A stretch of 64,000 nucleotides of DNA from Martinezella miluonensis (GTDB lineage Bacteria; Pseudomonadota; Alphaproteobacteria; Rhizobiales; Rhizobiaceae): positions 31,427 through 95,426 of the forward strand of contig NZ_FMAH01000028.1 in NCBI RefSeq assembly GCF_900094545.1, written 5' to 3'. A program made the translations under genes and the position numbers. Positions 46,370 to 54,085 of this stretch are shown here, in pieces. Every line of letters starts with the position of its first letter. The stretch's first letter is position 1. A model generated the notes under the pieces. The model did not search any database, was not told the origin of the DNA, and worked only from the letters and a program-made list of their open reading frames with translations.

Positions 46370-47113
46370 ATGGCGGCGCTCCACCATCACGCGCATATCC
46401 TCGTCGTGGACGACGACCCCCGCATTCGCAAGATGTTGACGCGCTATTTCGAGGATGAAGGTTACATCGTTTCTTCCGCCGCGGACGGGAACGAGATGCG
46501 GGTGTGCATGCGCGCGCAAAACTTCGACGCCATTCTGCTCGATCTCGTCCTTCCGGGCAGCACGGACGGACTTGATCTTGCCCGCGAAATTCGCGCCCAG
46601 TCGGACGTGCCGATCATGATGCTCACAGGCCGTGATGATGTCGTCGACCGGATAGTCGGGTTGGAAGTCGGCGCAGACGACTACATCGCCAAGCCGTTTC
46701 ACCTTCGTGAGGTCCACGCCCGCCTCAAATCGATCCTGCGCCGACGCCAGGCTCCCGCGCGGGTTTCGGAGCCGAGCGCCGAGGAGATCATCGGTTTCGA
46801 GGGATGGAGGCTGAACATTAGCCGACGTCAGGTACTGGACCCTGAGGGACAAGAGGTCGAATTGACGACGGGCGAATACGAAATGCTGACGGCATTCGTT
46901 CGCAATGCAGGACGCGTCCTCACGCGTGAAGTGCTCATGGATCTCACCAGAGGGCGCAACCTTGAAGCCTTTGATCGCACGATCGATGCCCAGATCGTGC
47001 GGCTGCGTCGCAAGATCGAAACGGATCCGAAGAAGCCGCAATTCATCAAGGCGGTGCGCGGGGTCGGCTATGTCTTCACCGCGAAGCTGGATCGAACAGC
47101 GCCTGCCGTCTGA
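46370..47113 (+). CDS. fxkR: OmpR-type response regulator, probable FxkR
   Basis: About 247 residues: receiver with ILVVDDDPRIRK, phospho-acceptor D58 in ILLDLVLPG, MLTGRDD and the conserved KP (IAKPF), then an OmpR winged helix (LTTGEYEMLTAFVRNAGRVLTREVL; KAVRGVGYVF). Divergence from fixK, the neighbouring hybrid fixL and the K-box-like site match the FixL-FxkR-FixK cascade described in Rhizobium etli. The assignment rests on context plus family, since sequence alone only says OmpR class. ATG 46370 is used; an in-frame TTG at 46355 would add five residues. Confidence 0.75.
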   Translation: MAALHHHAHILVVDDDPRIRKMLTRYFEDEGYIVSSAADGNEMRVCMRAQNFDAILLDLVLPGSTDGLDLAREIRAQSDVPIMMLTGRDDVVDRIVGLEVGADDYIAKPFHLREVHARLKSILRRRQAPARVSEPSAEEIIGFEGWRLNISRRQVLDPEGQEVELTTGEYEMLTAFVRNAGRVLTREVLMDLTRGRNLEAFDRTIDAQIVRLRRKIETDPKKPQFIKAVRGVGYVFTAKLDRTAPAV

Positions 47114-47161
47114 CTACGTCGGCCGGACTCCCAAGATCCATGCCCGTCAGCGGCGCCAGCT

Positions 47162-47175
47162 TTGATCGTAATCAA
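47162..47175. promoter_or_regulatory. Anaerobox upstream of CBS-BON gene
   Basis: TTGATCGTAATCAA is an exact TTGAT-N4-ATCAA match. Its centre is about 89 bases upstream of the ATG at 47258, leaving room for a class II promoter with the transcript starting near 47210. Confidence 0.8.
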
Positions 47176-47257
47176 AGTGAAATCCCGCCGGAGCTCTATC
47201 CTCACCGCCAGTCGCCGGATCTCATCGGCAACGTCACCTTGAAGGAGTGAGCTCGAC

Positions 47258-47953
47258 ATGCTTGTCCACACGATCATGACATCCCCCGCCATAGCCGTTC
47301 GCCCCGAAACTTCCATCACGGATGCCGCCCAAACGATGCTTGACAATCATGTCAGCGGTCTTCCCGTGGTTGATGCGGAAGGCAAGCTGGTTGGTATCGT
47401 CAGCGAAGGCGACTTTATCAGGCGCAGCGAATTGCACACGGAACGCAAACGTTCGTGGCTGCTCGAGCTACTCACCAGTCCGGGAACGCTCGCTGCTGAA
47501 TATGTATCGACTCACGGCCGCACGGTCGAAGACGTCATGACCTCCGATGTGGTCGCGGTAACCACCACAACCGACTTGCAGGACGTGGTCGAGCTTATGG
47601 AAAGGCACTATGTCAAACGCCTTCCCGTTGTCTCGCACGGCAAGCTCGTCGGCATCATCTCCCGATCGGATCTTCTAAAAGCTCTTGTCAATGCCCTTCC
47701 AACGCCGGTAACCGATAGCAGGGATCAGGAGATCGAAGCGGCGATCATAAATGAGCTTGCCTCGCAGGATTGGAGCCGGCGCGGCTCCATCCGCGTCAAG
47801 GTGGTCGACGGCGTCGCCGAACTCTCAGGGAGCATCATGGATGAAAGAGAGCGCCAGGCGGCAAAGGTTGCTGCCGAAAATGTCTCCGGCGTGCGTGCGG
47901 TCTTCGACAATCTCGTCTATATCGATCCCTACATCGGCGTTGGCATAGTCTAA
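47258..47953 (+). CDS. CBS-pair and BON domain protein
   Basis: A 231-residue protein. Two CBS motifs (MTSPAIAVRPETSITDAAQTM with SGLPVVD; VMTSDVVAVTTTTDLQDVVELM with KRLPVVS) form one Bateman module that normally binds adenine nucleotides. A C-terminal BON domain (IRVKVVDGVAELSGSI; VSGVRAVFDNLVYI) is usually membrane- or phospholipid-associated. There is no signal peptide. AAGGAG precedes the ATG and a perfect anaerobox lies upstream, so low-oxygen induction by FixK is expected. A paralogue lies at 49358-50026. Biochemical role unknown. Confidence 0.88.
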   Translation: MLVHTIMTSPAIAVRPETSITDAAQTMLDNHVSGLPVVDAEGKLVGIVSEGDFIRRSELHTERKRSWLLELLTSPGTLAAEYVSTHGRTVEDVMTSDVVAVTTTTDLQDVVELMERHYVKRLPVVSHGKLVGIISRSDLLKALVNALPTPVTDSRDQEIEAAIINELASQDWSRRGSIRVKVVDGVAELSGSIMDERERQAAKVAAENVSGVRAVFDNLVYIDPYIGVGIV

Positions 47954-48298
47954 GCGATTTCGCTTGGCACAAGACGGCGGCGCCCAACCCCACGGTGTCG
48001 CCCGTCCAGGCCTCGCCCGATGCCGGGTGCGCAGCTTTGTCTCGATGTCGTGAGTTCTCCTCGATGTCGTGGCCTTGTGTCGGGCGAGGCAGGAATTCAC
48101 GCGAGATGGCGCTGGAAGCCACCGCATGCTGCAGGATGCGGCGTCGGCCGCCGCACAAATCCGGTCTTCACGATAAAAGCTTAGATCTTATGACGCCGAG
48201 CGATTAGCATTGCTCGTTGACGACGTTCCATCGAACTTGCAAAACGGCGGAAGCGGCGGGCCAGGATTGGCTGGCCAGCCTCGTCACAGCCCGAAGGC
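47954..48298. other. Intergenic region between convergent CBS-BON and usp genes
   Basis: 345 bases without a convincing gene. The only structure I see is the perfect 12-base palindrome GGCTGGCCAGCC at 48269-48280, near the end of the stress-protein gene. It lacks a T-tract, so it is not a clear intrinsic terminator. Confidence 0.4.
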
Positions 48299-49135
48299 CT
48301 AGCGCGCCATCAGAATTGGCAGGTTGGTTTGCTGCAACATGGCGCGAGTGACGCCACCGAAAATTCTCTCCCGCACTCGAGAGTGACCGTGGCAACCCAT
48401 AACGACCAGATCGGCATCCACATCGCCGGCGTGTTGCAGCAAGACATCATTGATGGGGCGCGAGCCGCTTGCCACGACGTCGACAGATACGTTGATCCCC
48501 TGACGAGCCAGGTAAGCCGCTATATCGGCGCCCGGCTCTTCGCCCTGAAGCCCCGAAAGGGCAACCGGATCAACCATGGTGACGTGCACACGCTCGGCCT
48601 TCTTCAAGACGTCGATCGCCTGATGAACCGCGCGGCCGGCTTCATGGCTGGAATCCCAGGCTATCAAAGCTGTCCTCGGCGGCCAGACGGGAGAGGCGCC
48701 TTTTGGAACCATCAGAGCCGGCGTCGGAGAGTGAAACAGCGCTCCGTCGACGGCAAATCCTCTGAGGTCCTCGTCCGACGTCATCTCGCTGCCGATCAAG
48801 GTGATGTCGGCATATAGCGCGCGTTGCCCAAGCAAGTCAGGCGCCCAGGGAAAATCGCAGAAGAACTCCTGGACCTCATGCGATATGCCGCTGGCGGCGA
48901 GTTCTGCCTTGACGGAAGCAACCCTTTCGCCGAGTTGCGTCAATTCCCGCTCCCGCTCGTTGATCCAGATACTGGCGGTGGAATCCCCATAGCCGCTGTA
49001 AGGGGGCATCGCGCCGAAACCGAGGACGAGCAGCACCAGGTGAGCGTTCGCCGTTTCGCAAAATGAAATCGCAGTCCGCAAGTCTTCGCGGCCATGCCTT
49101 GAAGACATGACACTCAGAACCGTTTCGTAAGACAT
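48299..49135 (-). CDS. Tandem universal stress protein (UspA family)
   Basis: A 278-residue protein with two Usp repeats. The second ends with the ATP-binding G-2x-G-9x-G(S/T)-like stretch MGCHGHSRVRERIFGGVTRAML; the first is more degenerate (LIGSEMTSDEDLRGFAVDGALFHS). Tandem Usp proteins bind nucleotides and support survival under starvation or low oxygen. Its promoter region carries a near-perfect anaerobox (49199-49212) positioned for class II activation. It is divergent from the second CBS-BON gene, which has its own site. Confidence 0.88.
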   Translation of the reverse strand: MSYETVLSVMSSRHGREDLRTAISFCETANAHLVLLVLGFGAMPPYSGYGDSTASIWINERERELTQLGERVASVKAELAASGISHEVQEFFCDFPWAPDLLGQRALYADITLIGSEMTSDEDLRGFAVDGALFHSPTPALMVPKGASPVWPPRTALIAWDSSHEAGRAVHQAIDVLKKAERVHVTMVDPVALSGLQGEEPGADIAAYLARQGINVSVDVVASGSRPINDVLLQHAGDVDADLVVMGCHGHSRVRERIFGGVTRAMLQQTNLPILMAR

Positions 49136-49198
49136 TGATGTGGTCTCCTTGTCGCCGATGATTGCGGCCCAAACCTATGCCGCCGCCTCACCGCGACA

Positions 49199-49212
49199 TT
49201 GATCAGCGTCAA
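49199..49212 (-). promoter_or_regulatory. Near-perfect anaerobox for the universal stress gene
   Basis: TTGATCAGCGTCAA differs from TTGAT-N4-ATCAA at one position. Its centre is about 70 bases upstream of the stress-protein ATG; class II spacing puts the transcript start near 49164. Confidence 0.7.
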
Positions 49213-49274
49213 GAACATCATTCCGCGATCTGCAAACATGCGTTGACGGATACGTCGCGCGTTCATCGAAGAAT

Positions 49275-49288
49275 TTGACGCCGATCAA
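49275..49288 (+). promoter_or_regulatory. Near-perfect anaerobox for the second CBS-BON gene
   Basis: TTGACGCCGATCAA has one mismatch to TTGAT-N4-ATCAA. Its centre is about 76 bases upstream of ATG 49358; class II spacing puts the transcript start near 49323. It is a separate site from the one serving the divergent gene. Confidence 0.7.
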
Positions 49289-49357
49289 TGTCGAGTTGGC
49301 CAATCCGTCGAATGATCGGGACATCCTCAACAGCCGCCATCGATCGGAGCGAATGCC

Positions 49358-50026
49358 ATGCAGGCGAAAGACATCATGACAAAGAAGATCATATCGATCG
49401 ACGGATGCGCCAATATTCGCCACGCAATCCGGCTGATGCTCGAGAATGAGATCAGCGGTCTCCCGGTGCTCGATCAGCTGGGAGGTGTCTGCGGCATGTT
49501 GACGGAGGGCGACCTTCTGGCTCGCTGCGAAATCGACTCCCTGAGCCAATCTTGCGCAGAGGTCGCAAAGGTCGACGGTGCACTGCTGAACTATATCAAG
49601 AGCAAGGCTTGGCGTGTCAGCGACGTCATGACGCCGAACATCATTGCCGTGACGCCGGATACACCGATTTCCATCGCAGCCAAGCTGATGGCATCTCACC
49701 GCATCAAACGCGTTCTCGTGCTCGACAAGGGTGAACTGGTTGGCTTGATCAGCCGACGTGATCTCCTGCGCGCCATAGCGTATGTGCCGCCGGACACCAT
49801 CGCGCCGGGCGATGAGGCTCTCAAGCTGGCTGTCATTACGCGCCTGAGAACCGAACTGGGGCTCACGAGCGATCAGGTTCAAGTCGCCGTGCACAATGCC
49901 CGGGTTTGCATAACCGGGAACATCGATTCCGAATTGCAGCGCCAGGCAATCAGAGTGCTGATCGAACGTATCAGCGGCACGCGCGGCTATGTCGATGAAT
50001 TGCATCTTGCGCCGCAGATTGCCTGA
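49358..50026 (+). CDS. CBS-pair and BON domain protein (paralogue)
   Basis: A 222-residue paralogue of 47258-47953 with the same order: CBS (MTKKIISIDGCANIRHAIRLM; SGLPVLD), CBS (VMTPNIIAVTPDTPISIAAKLM; KRVLVLD) and a BON domain (VQVAVHNARVCITGNID; ISGTRGYVDELHL). It probably senses adenylate charge. It is divergent from the universal stress gene and followed 76 bases later by a GNAT gene on the same strand. A near-perfect anaerobox precedes it. Confidence 0.87.
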   Translation: MQAKDIMTKKIISIDGCANIRHAIRLMLENEISGLPVLDQLGGVCGMLTEGDLLARCEIDSLSQSCAEVAKVDGALLNYIKSKAWRVSDVMTPNIIAVTPDTPISIAAKLMASHRIKRVLVLDKGELVGLISRRDLLRAIAYVPPDTIAPGDEALKLAVITRLRTELGLTSDQVQVAVHNARVCITGNIDSELQRQAIRVLIERISGTRGYVDELHLAPQIA

Positions 50027-50102
50027 ACGGCGACCATGGGGCCACGGCCGGTCGGCGGGCTGGCTATGCAAACGAAATTCCATGCAAACTAAGGAGAAAG
50101 TC

Positions 50103-50618
50103 ATGTCCGAACAGAAATGGAATCTTGTCACGCGAGAGGGATTGCAGGTCTCGGTACGACCGGCCGGTATTGATGACGAGACGCTTCTGATGGAGCTCTT
50201 CGATCATGTCAGTCCGCAAGATCTTCGTTTTCGTTTCCTCTCGGCGATTAAACATGCTTCGCGCCGGCAGATTGCCGAACTGATCGGCGTCGGCCACGGC
50301 GCCGTGCAAAGCTATATCGCCTTTGCGCGGGACACCACGACGCCGATCGCGACGGCCGTCCTTGCCTGCGATGGCGAAAAGAGACGAGCCGAAACCGCCA
50401 TTTCCGTGCGCAGCGACTTCAAGGGCCACGGCCTCGGCTGGGGGCTTCTGGGGTTGATGGTGCAGGAAGCTAAGCGTCACGGGATGGAAAAGATCGAGTC
50501 CATTGAAGACAGAAGCAATTATGACGCTGTAGAACTCGAACAGAATATGGGCTTCAAAATCAAGCCCTACCCTGATGATCCTAGCCTGTTGCTGCTATCG
50601 AAATCACTCATCGCATGA
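50103..50618 (+). CDS. GNAT-family acetyltransferase
   Basis: A 171-residue single-domain GNAT protein. VSVRPAGIDDETLLMELFDH and LRFRFLSAIKHASRRQIAEL form the N-terminal half; VRSDFKGHGLGWGLLGLMVQEA carries the acetyl-CoA pyrophosphate loop (RxxxxGxG/A-like, here KGHGLGWGL). It resembles the stand-alone version of the GNAT domain attached to Pat-type protein acetyltransferases. ATG 50103 has AAGGAG upstream; the longer frame overlaps the CBS gene and lacks support. It probably belongs to the low-oxygen regulon by cotranscription. Substrate unknown. Confidence 0.82.
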   Translation: MSEQKWNLVTREGLQVSVRPAGIDDETLLMELFDHVSPQDLRFRFLSAIKHASRRQIAELIGVGHGAVQSYIAFARDTTTPIATAVLACDGEKRRAETAISVRSDFKGHGLGWGLLGLMVQEAKRHGMEKIESIEDRSNYDAVELEQNMGFKIKPYPDDPSLLLLSKSLIA

Positions 50619-50719
50619 GGAACTCGCTGCGCCGCCATATCGGATCGATGCTGGCGGCCTGCTCTCAGGCGGGCGCGGTAGGCCCGAAGTCGCGGATCGA
50701 CCGATCTCATGCTTCTATT

Positions 50720-50947
50720 CTAAAAGTTGCCACACTCTCGGCGTCGCGCCTGCAGCCAATTCAAGAGAGACATAAAATCCTCTGCATCGGCCCTGGTGAG
50801 CCCGATCAACTGAAGATCCATGATCGACGCTTGCTCGCCGGTCAGCGTGTTGTAGACCGCCCATGTCCTCTGTGAATCACGGAGAACGCGATAGAGGCCG
50901 TCGGCGTCCGCTTTGGTCAAAAATCCTACTCCAGGATAGATTACCAA
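50720..50947 (-). CDS. Small hypothetical protein, 75 residues
   Basis: A compact acidic protein without membrane spans, with ...TKADADGLYRVLRDSQRTWAVYN (read as two motifs) and LTRADAEDFMSLLNWLQ near its end. The apparent start is TTG 50947 after GAAGGG, overlapping the end of the upstream small gene by seven bases, as in translational coupling. I do not recognise the family. The pattern of charged and aromatic residues looks coding, but no homology can be claimed. Confidence 0.45.
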   Translation of the reverse strand: MVIYPGVGFLTKADADGLYRVLRDSQRTWAVYNTLTGEQASIMDLQLIGLTRADAEDFMSLLNWLQARRRECGNF

Positions 50948-51123
50948 CCCTTCGAATTGATCAGATGGACTTGGCCATTGGCATTGATCTGGTCTGCGAT
51001 GATCACGCTGCCCGCCACCTGCCCGTCCATCGGCAGCGACTGCGCCAGTACCGCCACTGAAGCCAGATGCACAGCAATTCGGGTTCTGTGGAAAAGTGCC
51101 ATCCGCAAGGCACGTCGGGTCAT
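50941..51123 (-). CDS. Small hypothetical protein with signal-like N-terminus
   Basis: 60 residues. A basic N-terminus is followed by a hydrophobic stretch (IAVHLASVAVLAQSLP) and a polar C-terminus ending INSKGW. It could be a short exported or membrane-anchored peptide. The ATG at 51123 has only a weak AGG upstream. Its stop overlaps the start of the next small gene, which is the main argument that both are real. Confidence 0.35.
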   Translation of the reverse strand: MTRRALRMALFHRTRIAVHLASVAVLAQSLPMDGQVAGSVIIADQINANGQVHLINSKGW

Positions 51124-51437
51124 TATGATTCTACCTGTTCATTCGCCACGCCGGGCCGATCGGTCAGCGCGTCCGCTCCAGACCGATCGCTACGCCTCCG
51201 CTTGCAGCTAACATTAAGACGGGTTCGACCATTTGTCTCCGTCCATTTTTGACAAGTGGCGTGATCGGCATTCGCGGCACATCATAGGCTGTGGGCAACC
51301 GGCGGGCCGAATGCCTATCAAGCAGGCATTTGCTCCGAACTCTACGGCGAGGAGAACTCGAACGCCCCGCATTTTCAATGCGTTCCATAGTGGCACGCCA
51401 ATTGCTTGTGTCAAAGAGTTCAAGAAAGGGATATCAG
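51124..51437. other. Intergenic region upstream of the nasT operon
   Basis: 314 bases between divergent small genes. I see no gene, known operator or terminator. The ribosome-binding site AAAGGG at 51425-51430 serves the membrane-protein gene that follows. Confidence 0.35.
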
Positions 51438-51740
51438 GTGGGTTCGTTTCTGCCGTTTTTATGCATAGCCATCGGCTTCAGCTGGGCAGATTGCGCGTCC
51501 GTCTTCACGGTAAACCCAGAGACGTCGCGAGCCCGGCTCGCGCTGATGACGGCGTCGACAAGCATCTTCCTGTGTGCGATCGGCCTCTCCTTCGCGAACC
51601 ATAGTCTCGCCGCCGGTTCGGCATTGGTGGCATGCGGATTGGCGATCGCTCTGACGCTAGGGAGAAATCCGTCTTCACCCGTGGCCCTGCTGATATCTAC
51701 CGTCGGTTTCGCGGTTTATCTGCATGGCGTCATCGATTGA
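51438..51740 (+). CDS. Small multi-pass membrane protein upstream of nasT
   Basis: About 100 residues, mostly hydrophobic, with three or four predicted spans (SFLPFLCIAIGFSWADCASV; LMTASTSIFLCAIGLSF; GSALVACGLAIALTLG; ALLISTVGFAVYLHGVI). The GTG at 51438 follows AAAGGG with seven-base spacing; the open frame upstream lacks a start signal. It ends eight bases before nasT and is therefore in the same transcription unit. No family recognised. Confidence 0.6.
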   Translation: MGSFLPFLCIAIGFSWADCASVFTVNPETSRARLALMTASTSIFLCAIGLSFANHSLAAGSALVACGLAIALTLGRNPSSPVALLISTVGFAVYLHGVID

Positions 51741-51748
51741 AGGTGGCG

Positions 51749-52336
51749 ATGGTCCATTCCGAGCTGACAATTCTGGTCATCGATGAAAACGTCATTCGCG
51801 CCTCGATCATCGAGGAAGGGTTGCGTGACGCCGGGCATGGCAATGTCACCGTCATTCACGAAGTCAACGGCGTCGCCCGTATCATCGAGGCGTTGAAGCC
51901 GGATGTGATTGTCATCGATATTGAAAATCCGAACCGTGACATGATGGAGCACCTCTTCCAGCTCACGCGGACCGTCGGCAGGCCGATCGCCATGTTTGTC
52001 GATCGGTCGGACACCGCGCAGATCGAGGCCGCCATGGACGCGGGCGTTTCGGCATATGTGGTGGACGGCTTGAAGAAGGAGCGCGTCAAATCCATTCTGG
52101 ACATGGCTGTGAGCCGCTTCAATGCCTTCTCCCGTCTTCAAAGAGAACTTGCCGAGGCCAAGTCTGCCCTGGAGGAACGCAAGATCGTCGAGCGGGCAAA
52201 GGGCATTCTGATGAAAATGCGCGGTCTGTCGGAGGAGGATGCTTTTGCCCTGCTGCGCCAAACCGCCATGAACGAAAAGAAAAAGATATCCGAAATCGCC
52301 CAAAGCGTGGTGACCGCAGCCGGGCTGCTGATGTGA
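51749..52336 (+). CDS. nasT: NasT-type ANTAR antiterminator
   Basis: A 195-residue protein with an N-terminal receiver-like domain (ILVIDENVIRASIIEEGL; VIVIDIENPNRD) and a C-terminal ANTAR RNA-binding domain (ALEERKIVERAKGILMKMRGLSEEDAFALLRQTAM). NasT binds leader RNA of nitrate-assimilation operons to prevent termination and is held inactive by NasS without nitrate. The adjacent NasS-like gene supports this. No nitrate or nitrite reductase gene is in the window, so its target lies elsewhere. Confidence 0.88.
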   Translation: MVHSELTILVIDENVIRASIIEEGLRDAGHGNVTVIHEVNGVARIIEALKPDVIVIDIENPNRDMMEHLFQLTRTVGRPIAMFVDRSDTAQIEAAMDAGVSAYVVDGLKKERVKSILDMAVSRFNAFSRLQRELAEAKSALEERKIVERAKGILMKMRGLSEEDAFALLRQTAMNEKKKISEIAQSVVTAAGLLM

Positions 52337-52368
52337 CCGCAACATCGGTAGAAAGGCGGAAACGAAAG

Positions 52369-53643
52369 ATGACAATAATCGAACGATTCAGCGGCAGGCT
52401 AGCAGCCCCCGTCCGCGTCAACGGCAAAGAGCAAAAGATCTTGCGTGCCGGTTTCATCCCGCTCGTCGATGCGTCGGTCCTTATCGCCGCAGCCGAGTTT
52501 GGCTTTGCTGCAAAGGAAGGGCTGACGCTCGAACTGGCCAAGGATGTCTCCTGGGCCAATGTGCGCGACCGGCTGGCTTTTCGCCAGTTCGACATCGCCC
52601 ACATGCTGTCGCCGATGCCGGTGGCTTCAATGCTTGGCCTTGGCTCCAATCCTTCATCAACGATAACGCCCTTTTCGCTTGGTCGCGGCGGCAGTGCGAT
52701 CACCCTCTCGGTGAGGCTGTTCGATCGCATGCGCGGCTATGCAGACCTCGCGGAAAAAGCCAGTGCGCTCGAAAACTCCAGAGCTCTGGCAAAAGCGCTT
52801 GCGCACATGAGAGAGCGCGGCGAAACGCCACCGACCTTCGGCATGACCTATCCGTTTTCCTCCCACAATTACGAGTTTCGCTATTGGCTTGCGGCAGGCG
52901 GGATCGATCCCGACCGCGATGTGAAACTCGTCGTCGTGCCGCCACCACTGACCTCCGATGCGCTCGCGGCCGGCGCCATCGATGGCTTCTGCGTCGGAGC
53001 GCCTTGGAACATGGTCGCATCCGAACGCGGCGTCGGCCGCATCGTAGCCGCCAAGCAGGACATATGGCCCTCAGCTCCGGAAAAGGTGATCGGCATGCGC
53101 CCGGAATGGGCCGAGAGCCATCCCGAAACCGTTTCGCGGCTCATCGTCGCCCTGGACGCGGCAGCGCGCTGGTGCGACCTGGCGGAAAATCACGACTGCC
53201 TTGCCGAAGCGCTCGCCGATCAGCGCTATATCGCAGCTCCCGCCCACATTATCCGCCATGTCCTGGCCGGCGAATTCAACCTGGACGCCAGGGGCAATCG
53301 GCGGGTGATCGACCGATATTTCTCTTTTCATCGTGGCTTTGCCAACTATCCCCGTCCGAGCCAAGCCCTGTGGATCTTCAGCCAGATGGTACGCTGGGGG
53401 CAGATCGCCCTGTCCGAGCGGAACATGAAAATGGCAGCCTCTGCCTATCGTCCGGACCTCTACCGGCTGGCGCTTGGCGACGACGCCTCGCCTGATGATG
53501 CCGATATCCGTATAGAGGGCGATACGGACGGTGATCGCTTCATGGACGATCAGGTTTTCGATCCCGCAAACATGGCCGCCTACATCGGTGGATTCGCCGT
53601 GAAGACGGCGCCTGCGGCGCAGCCTTCGGCCGAGGATATTTAG
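52369..53643 (+). CDS. nasS: NasS-type nitrate sensor (NrtA/CmpA-like, cytoplasmic)
   Basis: About 424 residues of the NrtA/CmpA substrate-binding fold (ILRAGFIPLVDASVLIAAAEFGF; FDIAHMLSPMPVASMLG; GAIDGFCVGAPWN). No signal peptide or lipobox is present, which distinguishes cytoplasmic NasS from transporter NrtA. It should bind nitrate and control NasT. ATG 52369 is chosen with AGGCGG upstream; an alternative GTG 52333 overlaps the nasT stop as GTGA and would add 12 residues. Confidence 0.88.
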   Translation: MTIIERFSGRLAAPVRVNGKEQKILRAGFIPLVDASVLIAAAEFGFAAKEGLTLELAKDVSWANVRDRLAFRQFDIAHMLSPMPVASMLGLGSNPSSTITPFSLGRGGSAITLSVRLFDRMRGYADLAEKASALENSRALAKALAHMRERGETPPTFGMTYPFSSHNYEFRYWLAAGGIDPDRDVKLVVVPPPLTSDALAAGAIDGFCVGAPWNMVASERGVGRIVAAKQDIWPSAPEKVIGMRPEWAESHPETVSRLIVALDAAARWCDLAENHDCLAEALADQRYIAAPAHIIRHVLAGEFNLDARGNRRVIDRYFSFHRGFANYPRPSQALWIFSQMVRWGQIALSERNMKMAASAYRPDLYRLALGDDASPDDADIRIEGDTDGDRFMDDQVFDPANMAAYIGGFAVKTAPAAQPSAEDI

Positions 53644-53876
53644 CGCCCGGGTGCAGATCAGTCGAACCCCGGCACCACCGTCTGCTCCTGCTTCTCTGTT
53701 GGATTCAACCAGATCGTCGCGGTCGCGTCTCCAAGCCAGCGACGGGTAATCATCGACGGAGCCAGTCTGGGCGGCGCCGAGCTTCCAACCCTCAGCCAGA
53801 TGACAGTTCTTCTACACCGGTCAGGCGCAACCAGAGTTGGCGCGAAGGACCGCAGGTTCTGAGTCACTTCTTCTCC
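53644..53876. other. Intergenic, nothing recognised
   Basis: A 233-base stretch between nasS and the leader element. I see no credible gene or terminator. Together with the leader region it makes a gap of about 390 bases before the first micro-ORF. Confidence 0.35.
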
Positions 53877-53917
53877 GTCAGACTAAAGTCCAATTTGCGA
53901 CAGGACCTTAGTCTGAC
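53877..53917. promoter_or_regulatory. 15-bp inverted repeat, probable operator
   Basis: Arms GTCAGACTAAAGTCC and GGACCTTAGTCTGAC (one mismatch) flank an 11-base spacer, AATTTGCGACA. It lies 113 bases upstream of the micro-ORF at 54031. The second leader (63601-63645, minus strand) keeps the AAAGTCCAATT and GACCTTAGTC parts but with poorer symmetry. A dimeric regulator site is the simplest reading; an RNA hairpin is possible if transcription starts upstream. Confidence 0.6.
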
Positions 53918-54085
53918 AACACATTCTTTGGTCCTATTGCCATGGATTGCTCCGACCTTTGCGCCAGTTGTTTCCCGCGATGGAAGCGGCGGGATATCCG
54001 ACCGCTGTCGCAATGCATGCGGAGAAGTCGATGAGCATGAACAGCGTCCTTGAAAGCGGCACCCTCGCCCGGGCGCTTGCCGATG
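53881..54085 (+). repeat. Leader element, copy 1 of an inverted pair
   Basis: This stretch of about 205 bases matches, on the opposite strand, 63430-63643 at roughly 80% identity by eye. Conserved blocks are AAAGTCCAATT, GACCTTAGTC, CTTTGGTCCTATTGCCATGG followed by ATTGCTC, GCGATGGAAGCGGCGGGATA and CGGAGAAGT before a micro-ORF. It sits upstream of the plus-strand glycan operon. Confidence 0.85.

Noticed and set aside
48269..48280. GGCTGGCCAGCC palindrome as an intrinsic terminator
   Set aside because: There is no following T-tract on either strand and the stem has no loop.
53658..53867. Minus-strand frame of 69 codons before the leader element
   Set aside because: No ribosome-binding site, no recognisable motif and composition like non-coding GC-rich sequence.
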